Shown here: piece after piece, positions 12,901-21,969 of the stretch
Position numbering within the stretch: position 1 is the first letter of the stretch
How the letters are laid out: the number at the start of each line of letters is the position of its first letter
NCBI GenBank assembly: GCA_000226015.1
Contig: JH157227.1
Span: forward strand, 34,519-76,864
DNA: 42,346 bases
DNA from: Mnemiopsis leidyi
Taxonomy: Eukaryota > Ctenophora > Tentaculata > Lobata > Bolinopsidae
Direction of reading: 5' to 3'
Made by a program: the position numbers and the translations under genes
The notes under the pieces: model-generated
What the model saw: only the letters and a program-made list of their open reading frames with translations
Told to the model about the DNA's origin: nothing
Databases searched by the model: none

Positions 12901-15900
12901 GTTTTCTCTGCGTACTTTCGTTCGGGTGGCTTTAAATGCTACAGAATCCGACATGTTGGTTTAAATTAAGAAATTGAAAATATGTCACTTTCCAAACAGC
13001 TTATACCGCAAGGACAGCGCCTCCTGATTATTGCCAAAGATTCAAGTCTGACACTTGTCAACAAGAGTGATGCGACTGACTTCGATTTGACAGGAAGACT
13101 GGATATCCAATAAAAATTAGTCTACCGCTCTGGAACGACTAGGTTAAAGATCAGAAACCCTGTTAACCATTACGAAAGTTAGAATTGGATTTGCACTTTA
13201 AATACAGGCATTAAGGTAGATCTGCCGTAATTCGAGAATGGTTTACTCGACAAGACTACTAAAGTGCTCACCGCTCGGATCTTCCAGGTGCTACTGTTAG
13301 AACGATAACCTCCTGTCATATTAACGCGGTAACCGAGCAATGAACGATTTATACCGGGGTGATAGAGAGAGGGAAGAGGTCCGTCACGTGTTGAAATGTG
13401 GGCAGTAGATCGCATACTGAGTAGTGAGGGACTATTAGTATTAACGGAATGACAATTTGTTTGCCGATCAGATCCATCCAAGTCCGCCGCGGATACGCCA
13501 TCATGATCAACTCGCAAACGGTCCACCCAAAATTTTCATCAAGCTAAATCCACGATGGACTTTATCTGCGGCGGATTTAGTCCTTAAAAAGAGTTTGCGG
13601 ACGTAAAGATTGAAGTAAGGGTTAGGGTTATTGTTAGCCTAACAATATTAGGGTTAGAGTTATTGTTGCTAACCTAAACCCTTATTATAACTCTTATATT
13701 GGTGGTATAACTGTCACTGACCCTATCCTAAACCGTTTAGGGTTTTAAAAAAGTTAAGGAAAAAACGTAAGTGTTATAAGTAAGGTCAGAAACAGTACAT
13801 TTCGGATAATTCATCCATGGCGGATTGTTTGACATCTTTCGAGTTTCACCAAATTTCTCGTTGCGGACTTTGCCGGAAATTTGTGGACTATTTCTGGCAG
13901 ACTGTCCGTGACTTCATAGTGGATCCGATCAACTCCGCGGCGGACTCCTCGGCGGACAAAGTCAGCCGACTATAGTCCTCGTATCGAGGTACACCAAAGA
14001 AATAAAGGGACCTATTTAGGGCTGAAATAGTTTCCGGAGACAGAAAATATCTGGCAGTATCTAAAAAAGGGCTCTCTCGCACGACAAAGTATAAAATATT
14101 AGACTAGTAGGTGGCAACCAGGAAAATAGTATATGAAGATGCTGTGGTAATATACATATTGTTTAGCGATGAGCCGAGAATAGACGAGATACTGAGGGAG
14201 AAAGAGAAAATACTTTTTCTGGTTTGACATACAACTGTAAGATAAAGTAATGTGGCCAAGTCTAAAAGCCTTTAAAATCTAATAAATTAAATTACCTTTT
14301 GAAGGTCTGTGTCATGATGGACAGTCTGTCAAAGTGGTCGTTGTTGGAACAGGACCTCTTGTTAAATACGTGGGTGCGAGTTTGCTCGGTAGTCCAACCG
14401 GCCTCCATGGAAGTGTCCAATTGTACTCCTGCCTCGTCAAACTCGACCTCCCCTGGGAGCTCCTGAATATTGAAACGTTTTGTTCAGTAAACGTGAGATA
14501 TTTACTCATTAAATATTTACTTATTACTATTTTATTAAATAGTAGTACTTTTTTCTGTTTAAATTAAAAGAAGTTACGAAGGGTCGCTATCCGCTTTAAG
14601 TGAGAGCGTACCTCAAACTCGTGGTAAAGCCCTAGAGCATGACCAAACTGATGGAGGACACGTCTTCTGAAGAGGACTGGGTGAGTATCGCGTGACACGT
14701 TCAAGTACATGGTCGGTTTGTCGTCAGGAATATCTTCTGCGTCAGTACCTGCGAAAGTGGGGGTGAGCGGAAAATCCGAAAATATTTCATTCAAAATATT
14801 TATAGGTGTATAGAACTTTAAACCACAGCTGTAAACTTCGTGAGGAGTTAAGGTTATACCGAGAATCGAAACCGAGGATAGCTCTTATAAATTTAAAAGA
14901 GTAAGAAGACTTTAAAAACGAACCGATGGCACTCTGATTCCTAGAGCTGAACTTGATCCTGATCTGAGCGTCTCTGCTTGAATCTTGTGGGATATGTATC
15001 AGCTGCAGACCTGCGTGATTTTCCCACTCTTTAGCTATGTCCATGACCTTGCTGGCGAGACCTCTGTCCTCCGTCATGAACTTGATGAGGAGTTGAGGGA
15101 GTCGGTGCCAGGTTCGGTTATGCTCACACTTTACTCCAAATCGGGGCTTGGGGTCCACAGCGTAGCAGAAGTCATCAAAGGCAAACGAGCCGGTCATGGC
15201 CGCGTCAGGAATATCACACAGCTGTGGAATTTAGATTTCAATGAAGATAAAAACCTTGAAGTTGAAATAACAAATTCACGAAATTTTTCTGTAAATGCTA
15301 GAAATAAATCTGTTTCTGTAGGAAGTTATATTGATAAAAAACCCACATGCACGAGAGGAATTGAAGCGACGTGAGTCTCATCGGGAGATCTGATGATCTT
15401 GATGGCTGGTACATGGTCCGTACTGGTGTTGTCCGGACTGCCGGTTATGTTGTAACTCTCCAGGCTGATGTCGAACTGCAGGCACTTCGGAAGTTGGGGT
15501 CCCTCCGAGAAGAACTCACTAGTGTCCAGATACTGAAGTAAATCGGATGTGAGTAAACCTTGGACAATCAGGTGTTTTATGAATTAGTCAAAGTTCATGT
15601 CACTACTTGAAGGCGATTTGTACTTAAATTTGAAACAGGCCGAGCATAAGTTTTCAGAAACGTAGAGAGCTTCGGAAAGATTTTTTCTGAAATAAACTTG
15701 GATTCCTCTAACTCTTTGCCTGGGTATCATTATCAATCAAATCTGATAAATTTTGAGGAATAGAAAATTCCCCTGCGTGACTACACTGACTACAGGGGTG
15801 GTTTTTCTATCCCTGGTCCCACTTTCCGCGAAGTTTTTAAAAACGGCACAATATAAATATGATAAAAATGAGACGTACCGCTTCCTGGTTGAGAAGATCA

Positions 15901-16428
15901 ATTCTAAACTGAGACCCAGGTTTTGCCCGGATGGAGACAGGATTACACAGCATCACGCTTGGAGGATCACTGTTGACCTCGTGGTTGCAGATAATCTTAA
16001 AACTGGCGTTGTCGTCCCATCGCTCTTCGACGTTTTTCTGATTTTATTTTTAATTTTGTTATTGCAAATACATTTTAATTTTATTGTTTGTTCTTGAATT
16101 TGGAAACTGGGGCATTGAACTTACTCTTAACTTTTGATGCTAATTACGTTGTAAAATCACCATTAACTGAACTATACGCTGAACAAAACAAAATACATTG
16201 AACTATACGATGAACGAAACAAAATGTACTCACCAATGCTCCAGTCATTTCCTCGCGAGGATAGAAATACGTCCTCAGTACAACAGCCAGATTGGTCTGA
16301 CTTCTGTCCATCTGACCGAAGACAGTACAGTAGAAGTCCTTGGGTCGGTTGCTCAGACTACCGGTTCGGCCCAGACTGAGGGTGCTCCTCAGTCCGCCAC
16401 CGGTCTTTCGGCGGGAAAGTGAGCTCAT
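567..16428 (-). CDS. Pseudo-metalloprotease (astacin/ZnMc-like) with C-terminal tandem Death domains, 31-exon model
   Basis: The model has 31 exons in one continuous phase and encodes about 1602 residues. In order it holds an unrecognised N-terminal region (1-180), a ZnMc/astacin-like metalloprotease domain (about 181-442), a long low-complexity region (about 443-1377), Death domain 1 (about 1378-1466), a basic NLS-like stretch (about 1471-1485) and Death domain 2 (about 1505-1592). The ATG at 16426-16428 opens a 65-codon first exon starting MSSLSRRKTGGG. No signal peptide is seen, so an intracellular protein is likely, unlike secreted astacins. Death domains usually mediate homotypic assembly in apoptotic or NF-kB-type signalling; a scaffold or sensor role is inference. 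The full architecture is not one I recognise. The weakest join is exon 16 to 17, where a read-through would end at a TAG (8318-8320). Two adjacent genes (16428-8318 and about 7531-567) are the main alternative. Confidence 0.68.
1105..1200 (-). other. Exon 29, basic NLS-like linker between the Death domains
   Basis: This 96-bp exon encodes KVPPKRKRKGGRSRK followed by a Val/Pro/Glu-rich stretch. The basic cluster fits a classical nuclear localisation signal. The exon is phase 1-1 and a multiple of three, so skipping it would remove the NLS while keeping both Death domains in frame. The 3' end is either at 1105 (donor GTAATG) or slightly earlier at a GTGAGG donor; both keep the frame. Confidence 0.65.
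1934..2240. repeat. 35-bp minisatellite, nine copies, abutting the exon 28 splice donor
   Basis: GTGTGCT recurs at exact 35-bp steps from 1934 to 2214. Each unit continues with A-rich sequence, CCAATAAAATAAA and TTAAACAG. The array begins within a few bases of the donor of exon 28 (2250-2251). A tenth, diverged unit lies alone at 1494-1532. The 18 bases AACCTTTGTTCACTTTGT at the exon 28 boundary (2249-2266) are repeated at 1909-1926 on the far side of the array, so a piece of the exon edge was copied along with the unit. On the minus strand every unit holds a T-rich tract ending TTTTTAG, resembling a splice acceptor. Confidence 0.9.
2252..2665 (-). other. Death domain 1 (exons 27 and 28)
   Basis: Exon 27 (2531-2665) gives FLKKNLGINWKRAGQYLG followed by VSRERLRRIE, which fits the Death-domain N-terminal half 'lg..Wk.LA..LG.s...I..Ie'. 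Exon 28 (2252-2392) gives MSQDMLFEW, then PTVAKLCAALEAADLSRLAQ, matching 'q...mL..W......aTv..L..AL...gl..lAe'. The intron splits the domain between helices 3 and 4. Both exons are a multiple of three and phase 1-1. Domain assignment is from family pattern knowledge. Confidence 0.9.
2760..2840. repeat. Short imperfect tandem repeat in intron 26
   Basis: Several copies of an AAACTGATAAACTTTAAT-like unit (about 17-18 bp) fill most of the 187-bp intron between exons 26 and 27. No coding role is seen. Confidence 0.7.
4732..4881. repeat. 64-bp tandem duplication with hairpins, intron 21
   Basis: A block starting TATGCAAATAAAGGCGGG at 4732 repeats at 4796. The second copy has an extra internal duplication of GTTCAGCAAT plus ACTTGTAA. 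Each copy contains TACTTGTAACGACAAGTA (4768-4785 and 4852-4869), a perfect 7-bp stem with an AACG loop. ATGCAAAT, an octamer-like POU-site core, is also repeated. Confidence 0.75.
5645..5700. repeat. 20-bp tandem repeat in intron 21
   Basis: The unit AAATATAGCTGTACAAATCT is present about 2.6 times in tandem. It lies about 40 bases from the donor of exon 21, inside the 1.2-kb intron 21 (4579-5736), which otherwise holds no recognisable exon. Confidence 0.8.
5864..5925. repeat. 34-bp direct repeat, two copies, in intron 20
   Basis: CCAGATTTATTGGGCGTGTG and the following GATCGTGT occur at 5864-5891 and again from 5898, a period of 34 bp. No coding role is seen. Confidence 0.8.
6600..7340 (-). 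repeat. Tandem genomic duplication containing exons 18 and 19
   Basis: Two similar blocks, about 6609-7020 and 7031-7340, each contain a 63-bp exon with its flanking intron sequence. Exon 18 (7210-7272) and exon 19 (6903-6965) encode near-identical 21-residue peptides that share ASKTKAN, LNDAEAESI and SA and differ at four positions. Exon starts are 307 bp apart. Both blocks share AGAGCCATCTATTTGAA at one end, and the intron side just after the splice donor is almost unchanged. The nearly identical flanking introns point to a fairly recent duplication. Confidence 0.85.
6869..6900 (-). promoter_or_regulatory. Hairpin at the 5' splice site of exon 19, duplicated at 7176-7207
   Basis: Directly after the GT of the donor on the minus strand, AAATTGCATG is followed 12 bases later by its exact complement CATGCAATTT. 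This can form a 10-bp stem next to the 5' splice site. The shorter palindrome TTGCATGATGCAA offers an alternative fold. The same element, with one loop change, sits behind exon 18 at 7176-7207. A structure here could mask the donor and affect inclusion of either copy; that role is inference. Confidence 0.5.
8318..8583 (-). other. Exon 16 and in-frame stop just inside the following intron
   Basis: Exon 16 (8323-8583) encodes an acidic, Arg/Ser-rich segment ending SGKSRSPSG. If the donor at 8322-8321 (GTTAGC) is used, the frame continues into exon 17 with exact phase. If it is not used, the message reads one more Gly codon and stops at TAG 8318-8320, giving a 1090-residue form without Death domains. 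The donor is weak, although other introns of this gene also begin GTTAGT, GTTACC or GTTTTA. I found no AATAAA on the minus strand in the next several hundred bases, which favours splicing over termination here. Confidence 0.5.
9053..10915 (-). other. Recurring F-[ST]-F-R-[ED] short motif in the disordered region
   Basis: Three close copies of one short linear motif occur in the predicted disordered part. They are DFFSFRDQALLRE in exon 10 (near 10881-10915), DNFSFREKLQNRE in exon 14 (near 9371-9410) and DLLTFRERLQKRS at the end of exon 14 (near 9053-9092). Each has an acidic residue, two hydrophobic or aromatic positions, F-R-[ED] and then a basic amphipathic helix-like tail. Weaker relatives are NRSFRKAQQKE and GSFRELGW. 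The spacing between copies is not regular, so these look like repeated docking peptides and not a folded repeat. Function unknown. Confidence 0.55.
12094..14295 (-). other. Large intron 6 inside the metalloprotease domain
   Basis: This is the longest intron of the gene, 2.2 kb, in a transcript whose other introns are mostly 50-1200 bp. I found no additional exon on either strand. It contains telomere-like TTAGGG units around 13617-13684 and a pair of 13-bp inverted GC-rich copies at 13481-13493 and 13934-13946 (see separate entry). The small frames near 13179-13526 and 13888-14082 lack protein character. Confidence 0.5.
13481..13946. repeat. Possible foldback or MITE-like insert with telomere-like core
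   Basis: A 13-bp sequence, AGTCCGCCGCGGA, at 13481-13493 recurs as its exact reverse complement at 13934-13946. Between them, 13617-13684 contains AAGGGTTAGGGTT, a short perfect inverted pair (ATTGTTAG and CTAACAAT), another AGGGTTAG, and then AACCTAAACCCTTA. The core can therefore fold back on itself. Several related GCGGCGGA or GCGGAC motifs also lie inside. The match does not extend beyond the 13 bp and I see no clear target-site duplication, so the mobile-element reading is only a suggestion. Confidence 0.35.
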
Positions 16429-19400
16429 GACGGCTGAACTGGGAAGGTTTGCTGTTAGGAATTGACGTGAGAATGTGACAGTGACAGGTCGGGACTGGTA
16501 TAAAAAGGGTACTGGGTCTGGGGTTTGTGGATTTCAATTGGAGTGGACTAGTCAGCTTCAATAACACAAATGTTTCAGATGATAGAAATCCAAAATTGGC
16601 CAGAAATCGATGGCAGCTGCAGTCCTATGATAAAGTTATGAACGTTTACATAGTGTGCCAGCAACAGAAATTTCTTGGTTACAGAATTTAATTTCTAAGT
16701 AGGCCAAACTAATCAGCATCAAGCGGTGAGATACGAATTATAAAAGCAATCCATAAAATCTGTAACAAGTACAGAATCGCGAGCGAGCTAAAACTAAGTG
16801 TTGTCGCATGCAGCATCCATAGAAACCATCTTAACTGAGAAAAACGTCTTGAGTGCAATTCAATTGCTCCTTGTTAGACGTTTGTTAATTATTTTTGAGT
16901 TGCCGGGTCACGTGACTGACTGCTTGTGATTACGTGGCTAGCTGGCCGATTGCAGGTGATGTGGAACAGTGAGGAGTTGACTGGATGAGATGAACATGTG
17001 CTGGATGAGAACATGTCTTATTGTCCTATAGCTTTAGCTCAGCGCTGATATGATAATAATATTCCTAAAAGAGTTAACACACTTCCAAAATTCTATCTGT
17101 GTTCAAGGTTATATAGAATTCCCAAATGCTTCAATATTCAAAATTAACCCTTAAGCTCCTGGCAGTTTACAAAATCAGGGCATTTCTCTCCGTAGCCCTG
17201 GTACTCTAGTAGGACAAGTTCTCCCACTCAGAATAAGATAAAACCCCGTGACATTGACTGGAGCTGCAGTCAAGATTACCCAGGCTCATTACGAGCCCTA
17301 AACCCTCCCCTATCCTCACTAAGTACCTCGCTAACTTCGCTCCCCCTCTCTCCCTTTCTCTCCCAGCTCCCTACTCAGAGTACACCCGGATGTGGCCCGC
17401 GCCTCTAATCCCCGCTGATTTTCCCGACTTATCCCCCGTGGCCAGTAGTAACAAGTAGGCACAGCCCGCCCGTTATCCCACAAATCCCGCCCGTTAGCCC
17501 CTTACCAGGGTTACTTTTTCACTTAGTTGCCAAGTAGGAAGTCGGAGATGGAGTCCGGTCCAATGGCGTGCGGCTCGTGCGGCGAGCTGTAACCTTAATC
17601 ATTACCTTACTTTCCGCTGCATCTACGTCGGAGTACGGCCTGTTTATTTTTACGTGATCAGAAACTCACGAGTATCGACCACAAACAGGGCAGTTTCCTC
17701 CTCAGACGGAGCTATCTGACCTCTCGTTATCTGGAAAGAATTGACCGTTAATGTGCCGCGATGGACGGAGTAGACCGATAATCTACCTTTATTTGTAATG
17801 TAGAACGTCAGCTGTAGAGTTGTTCAGACCAACTTCTATTGCACAGGGATTAACTCAGCAAATGGAAATAAAATTCGAACAAGATAATGATGAAATAATC
17901 AGATAAATGAAGATTAGATGCCCACACGATCAATTGAGTTCTGTTAATGCCGACCTCGGGTTTAACCGCTAATCTCTGAAGTAGCTCATTCTGAAATATG
18001 AAGTTAGATAACTCATGATTGTTGAAACGAAAAAAGGATTCGAATCATTAGGATAATCGGGATTCCGATTATATACTGATATATATTGATAATTAACCAA
18101 ACATTCTGTACTTTTTACAGTAGATCTAGGCAAAAAAGCATTGAAAAATCACGCTATTTATAGCCAGCACTGTTGGCAAAACATTTTTAGATGGTAGACT
18201 ATATTAAGGCTGGAATTCAGAAGTGCACTATTTCATATAAAGTTGGACGCAATTCAATATAAGTTGGACGCGCAATTCAATGATTTATATATAAAAATCA
18301 CCTTTTGTTGAATTGAGTTTGACAAATAATCAAACCTACATTTTTCACCTATCTAACTGAAAACCATGCCAATGGGTCATTGCATTTGCATCAAGTCTTA
18401 ATTTAGTGTTGTAATTTTTTATTCAACATTCATTCTACTTAGGTTTATCCAACAGCCACGTGGTTACACTTACAGTGTACCGGTCAATTACAGGAGCCGA
18501 GGATTAAGAGCCAGCAACGGTTAAGGTAGTTTTGCCATACTGTATTCAGTATTCACCCGAGGCTATGCTTCTTTGCCGAGCGCTGCGTGACTCTCTCCAA
18601 CGCGTACCCAAGGCTGAGGTCCCCATGGCAATTACTACTTCAAATACAGTAGCTAGTCATTCAACCCTCAATGACGGTTTTCCGTTCATTTGACTGAGTC
18701 GACTGAGTCGACCGGAGCTGAGGTTGCGTAGCCTCAACGGAATGGGAATCCCTAGCAGAGCGTCATAGACCCTCCTTCCGTGGCTGAGTAAAACAGATAT
18801 TCTGAATTGACGCCCAATGCTCTAAGCTCTGTGCCACTCACCCACTCATAACTTTTTGTAGGTAACGTGAGCGAGTTAAAAATCCTGCTAGATTCGATGC
18901 AAGAGTAAGATGTGCATATATATTTAGTCCTATTCTCTACCAAATCTTTGATTTTCAAATGAAAGTGAGTTGTGACCACGGATGATGCAAAACCACAGGT
19001 TTAGGGTTTCTGCCCTGAATTTTTAAAGCGAGACATTGACAATATTTAGACCCTGTCTTAAACCTTTTAAATTTCTCAATATCGCGTAATATCGAGACGC
19101 CAAAACGCAATGGTTTCCGACGTGACAACTGAAATTATGACGCTGAACGACGCAAAGAGGCTGACAAGTTTGTCAGACCTGTTATTTTTTGTAGACTTGT
19201 TTTGGGTATCAAATCATCTTAAAGAGTGTTAGTGATCGCGCAAGAACAAGTTGCTCAGGCTAAAACCGAGTTATTTAGGGTGGGATAATTTTTTGGCCAT
19301 TTCGACTCAGACAGACTGACAAAGTGTCATGGTAAAATAAGAAAAGATTACCAGTACCACGATTAAATGGTTATCATTTTTATGATTTAGAACTAGAAGG

Positions 19401-21969
19401 AACTTGTGTGGCAGCGGCCACTGTCAATGTTTTGAACATTGAAAATGGGGCAAATTCCAGGGTGTCATGGTTAGAGCCATACCCCCTATATCTTTAAAGT
19501 TTTTGGGTATCAACTTATTTCAAAGAGTTCCAGGGATCCCAAGTCAAAAAATGATCGTAGGTGAACTATTGCTCGTAATAATTGACAATGTGGTAAGTTA
19601 AGTAAGCGCCAGAGGGGGCCAAGGGTTTAGTTTGAAGCACAAATTTGTCAAACTCCTAATCAAGTCACAACCTCGATGGAGAGATTGTAATGAAAAACAT
19701 GTGCTGCAACCCTCATCTTCACAAGAATAGTGCCTCAATTTTCAACAGCTTCTAATCTGATGAATCGGGAGTTTCCCGTAAGGGACATAATGCATGACCA
19801 TTGACCTGTCACCTGGTATGAGCAGTATTTAGCGCGGGAAATGGGGTGTATGCATATACTGATTGCTTGTAACGACGGTCTGTATTGAGGCAAACTTTAA
19901 AAACATTCAAAACAGAAGTGTGAAAAGCTGATAAAAACTATATGATGAACCTAGAGATACGTTTGGGATAGAAATGATACATCAACGAACTTACAATTAC
20001 AGTTAATATCTGGTAGCTTCTTACTACTGAAATTAGATTTAGAACAAAACATTTCTCCTGCCACTTTCTCATTCAGCAATTGATTCAATGCGATTCAATG
20101 TCTATTTTGTAAAACAGAATCAAACAATTCCGAGTAAGAATTGTGTCTGCTTGTTTGAAGTTGATGCACCATTTCAACATCCCAAATCAAATTCGTGTAC
20201 TTGTAGTTCTTAAATCATGCTCTTCCTCCAACTAAGAACTATTTGAATGTATTAAGAACTAATGTATCAAGAACTAAGAACTATTTGAATGTATTAAGAA
20301 TTATCTAAATCAAAAATTACTACAACCTTAACATTATCCCCGATGATTTTCACTAAAATTTCACGACCAGGAACTATGACGGTGATCACTAAAGTTTCAC
20401 TACCAGGAACTAGAGGGTGCGGCACAGCCCAACATGCAATCTTACCCTGGCAGTTCCAGGAGCCGTCTCTCTCACCTGATCTCTATCTCGAGTGTCACTA
20501 GCACCTCCTTCTCTCCCCGTCACCAGGCACTGAACTCGCTACCGGAAGTGACCCACTGACCCAATTAGAGTTAACGAGGTGAGTCAGAAGTCACTACAAA
20601 ACTGTAACACGAACCCAGACTGCATGCGGGGTTTTGTCCATTCCTGTTTTGGTTTCCAGCAATGCTGACATTGAATTTTGGTGCCATTGAATTGTTCGAA
20701 CTGTGCTTCCTTGGTTGTAACTAGAAGTCAATACCTTACTCATAGTCACCTAGCATTTAAGTCAGCTGATGGTCCGTGGCGGCTTTCTAACGACCACCTC
20801 GTACATCGTAGTGTCTTGGTCTATTAGGCGTCATTCATTCAAGTTCTTTAATATGTCCTCACTTGGTACCGTTAAGACCTCACCAAAATACTAGATGTCC
20901 AACCAATTTCGTTAGATTTTACAACCGTTTAGGCTTAAATGCTGGGAGCGCTAGCGACTTAAATTGCGTGCAATCGGAGGTAAACAACTACTTCAAGGAA
21001 AGTAACCAGGGCTGATTAGCATGGCATATATTATATTTGAGGCACTTCGACGTTCGCGGTCCAGCCATTTCATAACTCGATTTTTAGAGCTCGCCACTGC
21101 CACGCATGCTAATCCCGGTGATACAGGCGGTCGTCTGAATCGACAGGCTAAAATCCCGAAATGCTGATAGTTAGTTAGTGAGGATTTATGATTATCGAGG
21201 ACAATTCGAGAAATACTTGATTGCATATAGACTTCCTGGAGTCAAACTACGCACGTCCTTATTAGGGGCTTTTCGTGACCAAGAGTGATTAAAATCTTTA
21301 TCTTCTCCCTTTTGTTCAGCCTTGGCCAGTGAACGCTAAGTTTACAAACGAAGGGAAACTCGGCAATTAATCCGTTCTAAAGGCAGCCGGCTCGGCGGAC
21401 GGCGCCAAATTGACCGCTTGCCGGACAAAAGTGTTGTTGTAATCAGGTGGGAGGCTGCTCCCCAAGGGAGATAATGCTTGTTGTTCACGCTAATTTTCAT
21501 AGACTTCCCTGTTTAATGTCTACTCTTTAGTCAGTTCAATACTCTAAGGTACAAGAATCAATACCAAATGTGTAATCATGAAACTCAGTAATCGTTTTCG
21601 AGGCCTAAAATTTATCTTTATTGTTCACTCTAAATCTGAGTTCCGGCTGCACTGCAGTCTCCGACATCCGACTTATTGTCCGGGCAAACAAAACATATGC
21701 TAATTAGTGTTTACTGATTAGTTAGCTGCGAGCAGTTAGCGCAGATCCGGCCGGTAAGGGTAAGCACCTCGCTATTGTAGCGGGCTGGTCACGTGACGCG
21801 TCACGTGATCGTGACGTCACGCCAGCTCGAGGGAGCAACTTCATCTCGCGCCGCGCGCTTTTCACAGTGTCATTATCGAGATATTCTCAATCTCTCCCTC
21901 TTGCGTTCGTTGTAACAGCTTGGTATTTGCTTAGGTTACTGTTTATAGTGAGAAGAACCTTTTGACAGA
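16429..21969. other. 5.5-kb intergenic region between divergent genes
   Basis: I see no supported gene here. It separates the minus-strand Death-domain gene from the plus-strand T-box gene, so it probably holds both promoters and enhancers. A GC-richer block at about 17160-17520 contains CCCGCCCGTTA twice. An ETS-type ACCGGAAGTG lies near 20539-20548. Local direct repeats occur at 18240-18280 (GTTGGACGC units), 20227-20300 (two copies, 45 bp apart) and 20348-20412. Diverged copies sharing TTTGGGTATCAA lie near 19200 and 19500. Short frames here have no protein character. Confidence 0.55.
21789..21819 (+). promoter_or_regulatory. Promoter-proximal cluster: two TCACGTGA sites and one TGACGTCA
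   Basis: TCACGTGA occurs at 21789-21796 and 21801-21808, exactly 12 bp apart, and a full CRE palindrome TGACGTCA lies at 21812-21819. The first is a bHLH-zip E-box class site (USF/MITF/TFE type), the second a CREB/ATF class site. The cluster sits 150-180 bp upstream of the T-box ATG in a locally GC-rich stretch (to about 21860) with no TATA box, consistent with a core promoter. Binding and direction are inferred. Confidence 0.55.

Larger units (their letters stand above)
11909..15221 (-). other. ZnMc/astacin-like metalloprotease domain, catalytic Glu replaced (exons 4-7)
   Basis: Exon 4 (14924-15221) carries family-like features: a helix region DIAKEWENHAGLQLIHI followed by DAQIRIKFSS and SAIGTDA. 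In M12A-type enzymes the equivalent is a 'W..yanv.f' helix, then 'aDIRIsF' and 'y.GtdA'. Exon 5 (14612-14748) gives KPTMYLNV and then HQFGHALGLYHE, with His312, His316 and His322 as the three zinc ligands and Gln313 at the usual general-base Glu. Exon 6 (14296-14462) gives DRLSIMTQ, the Met-turn with Met375 kept and the expected Tyr replaced. Exon 7 (11909-12093) closes the domain with LSVDDKTLIKALYP, which matches the family's 'LS..D...I..lYp' end. Zinc binding looks possible and peptide hydrolysis unlikely; both are inferred from family knowledge. Confidence 0.85.
8323..16428 (-). other. Exons 1-16 of the pseudo-metalloprotease/Death-domain gene
   Basis: Exon coordinates, each written low-high, in transcript order: 16234-16428, 15879-16037, 15347-15532, 14924-15221, 14612-14748, 14296-14462, 11909-12093, 11486-11584, 11215-11304, 10846-11104, 10491-10650, 10166-10310, 9701-9937, 9031-9587, 8694-8826, 8323-8583. 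Every junction has GT and AG on the minus strand and keeps the frame. Exons 2 and 3 (residues 66-180) have a beta-rich look, with motifs such as FKIICNHEV and CLQFDISLES, but I do not recognise the fold. Exon 7 ends in a strongly acidic Glu/Asp run. Exon 14 (557 bp) is the largest; it has a Lys/Gly tract and then an acidic Tyr-rich segment. Exons 8-16 look mostly disordered. Confidence 0.7.

Noticed and set aside
18035..18065. tRNA T-loop-like GGATTCGAATC
   Set aside because: No acceptor stem, D-arm or anticodon arm can be folded around it.
18752..18979. 75-codon minus-strand frame in the intergenic region
   Set aside because: Short, with no splice support, no repeats or motifs, and surrounded by non-coding sequence.
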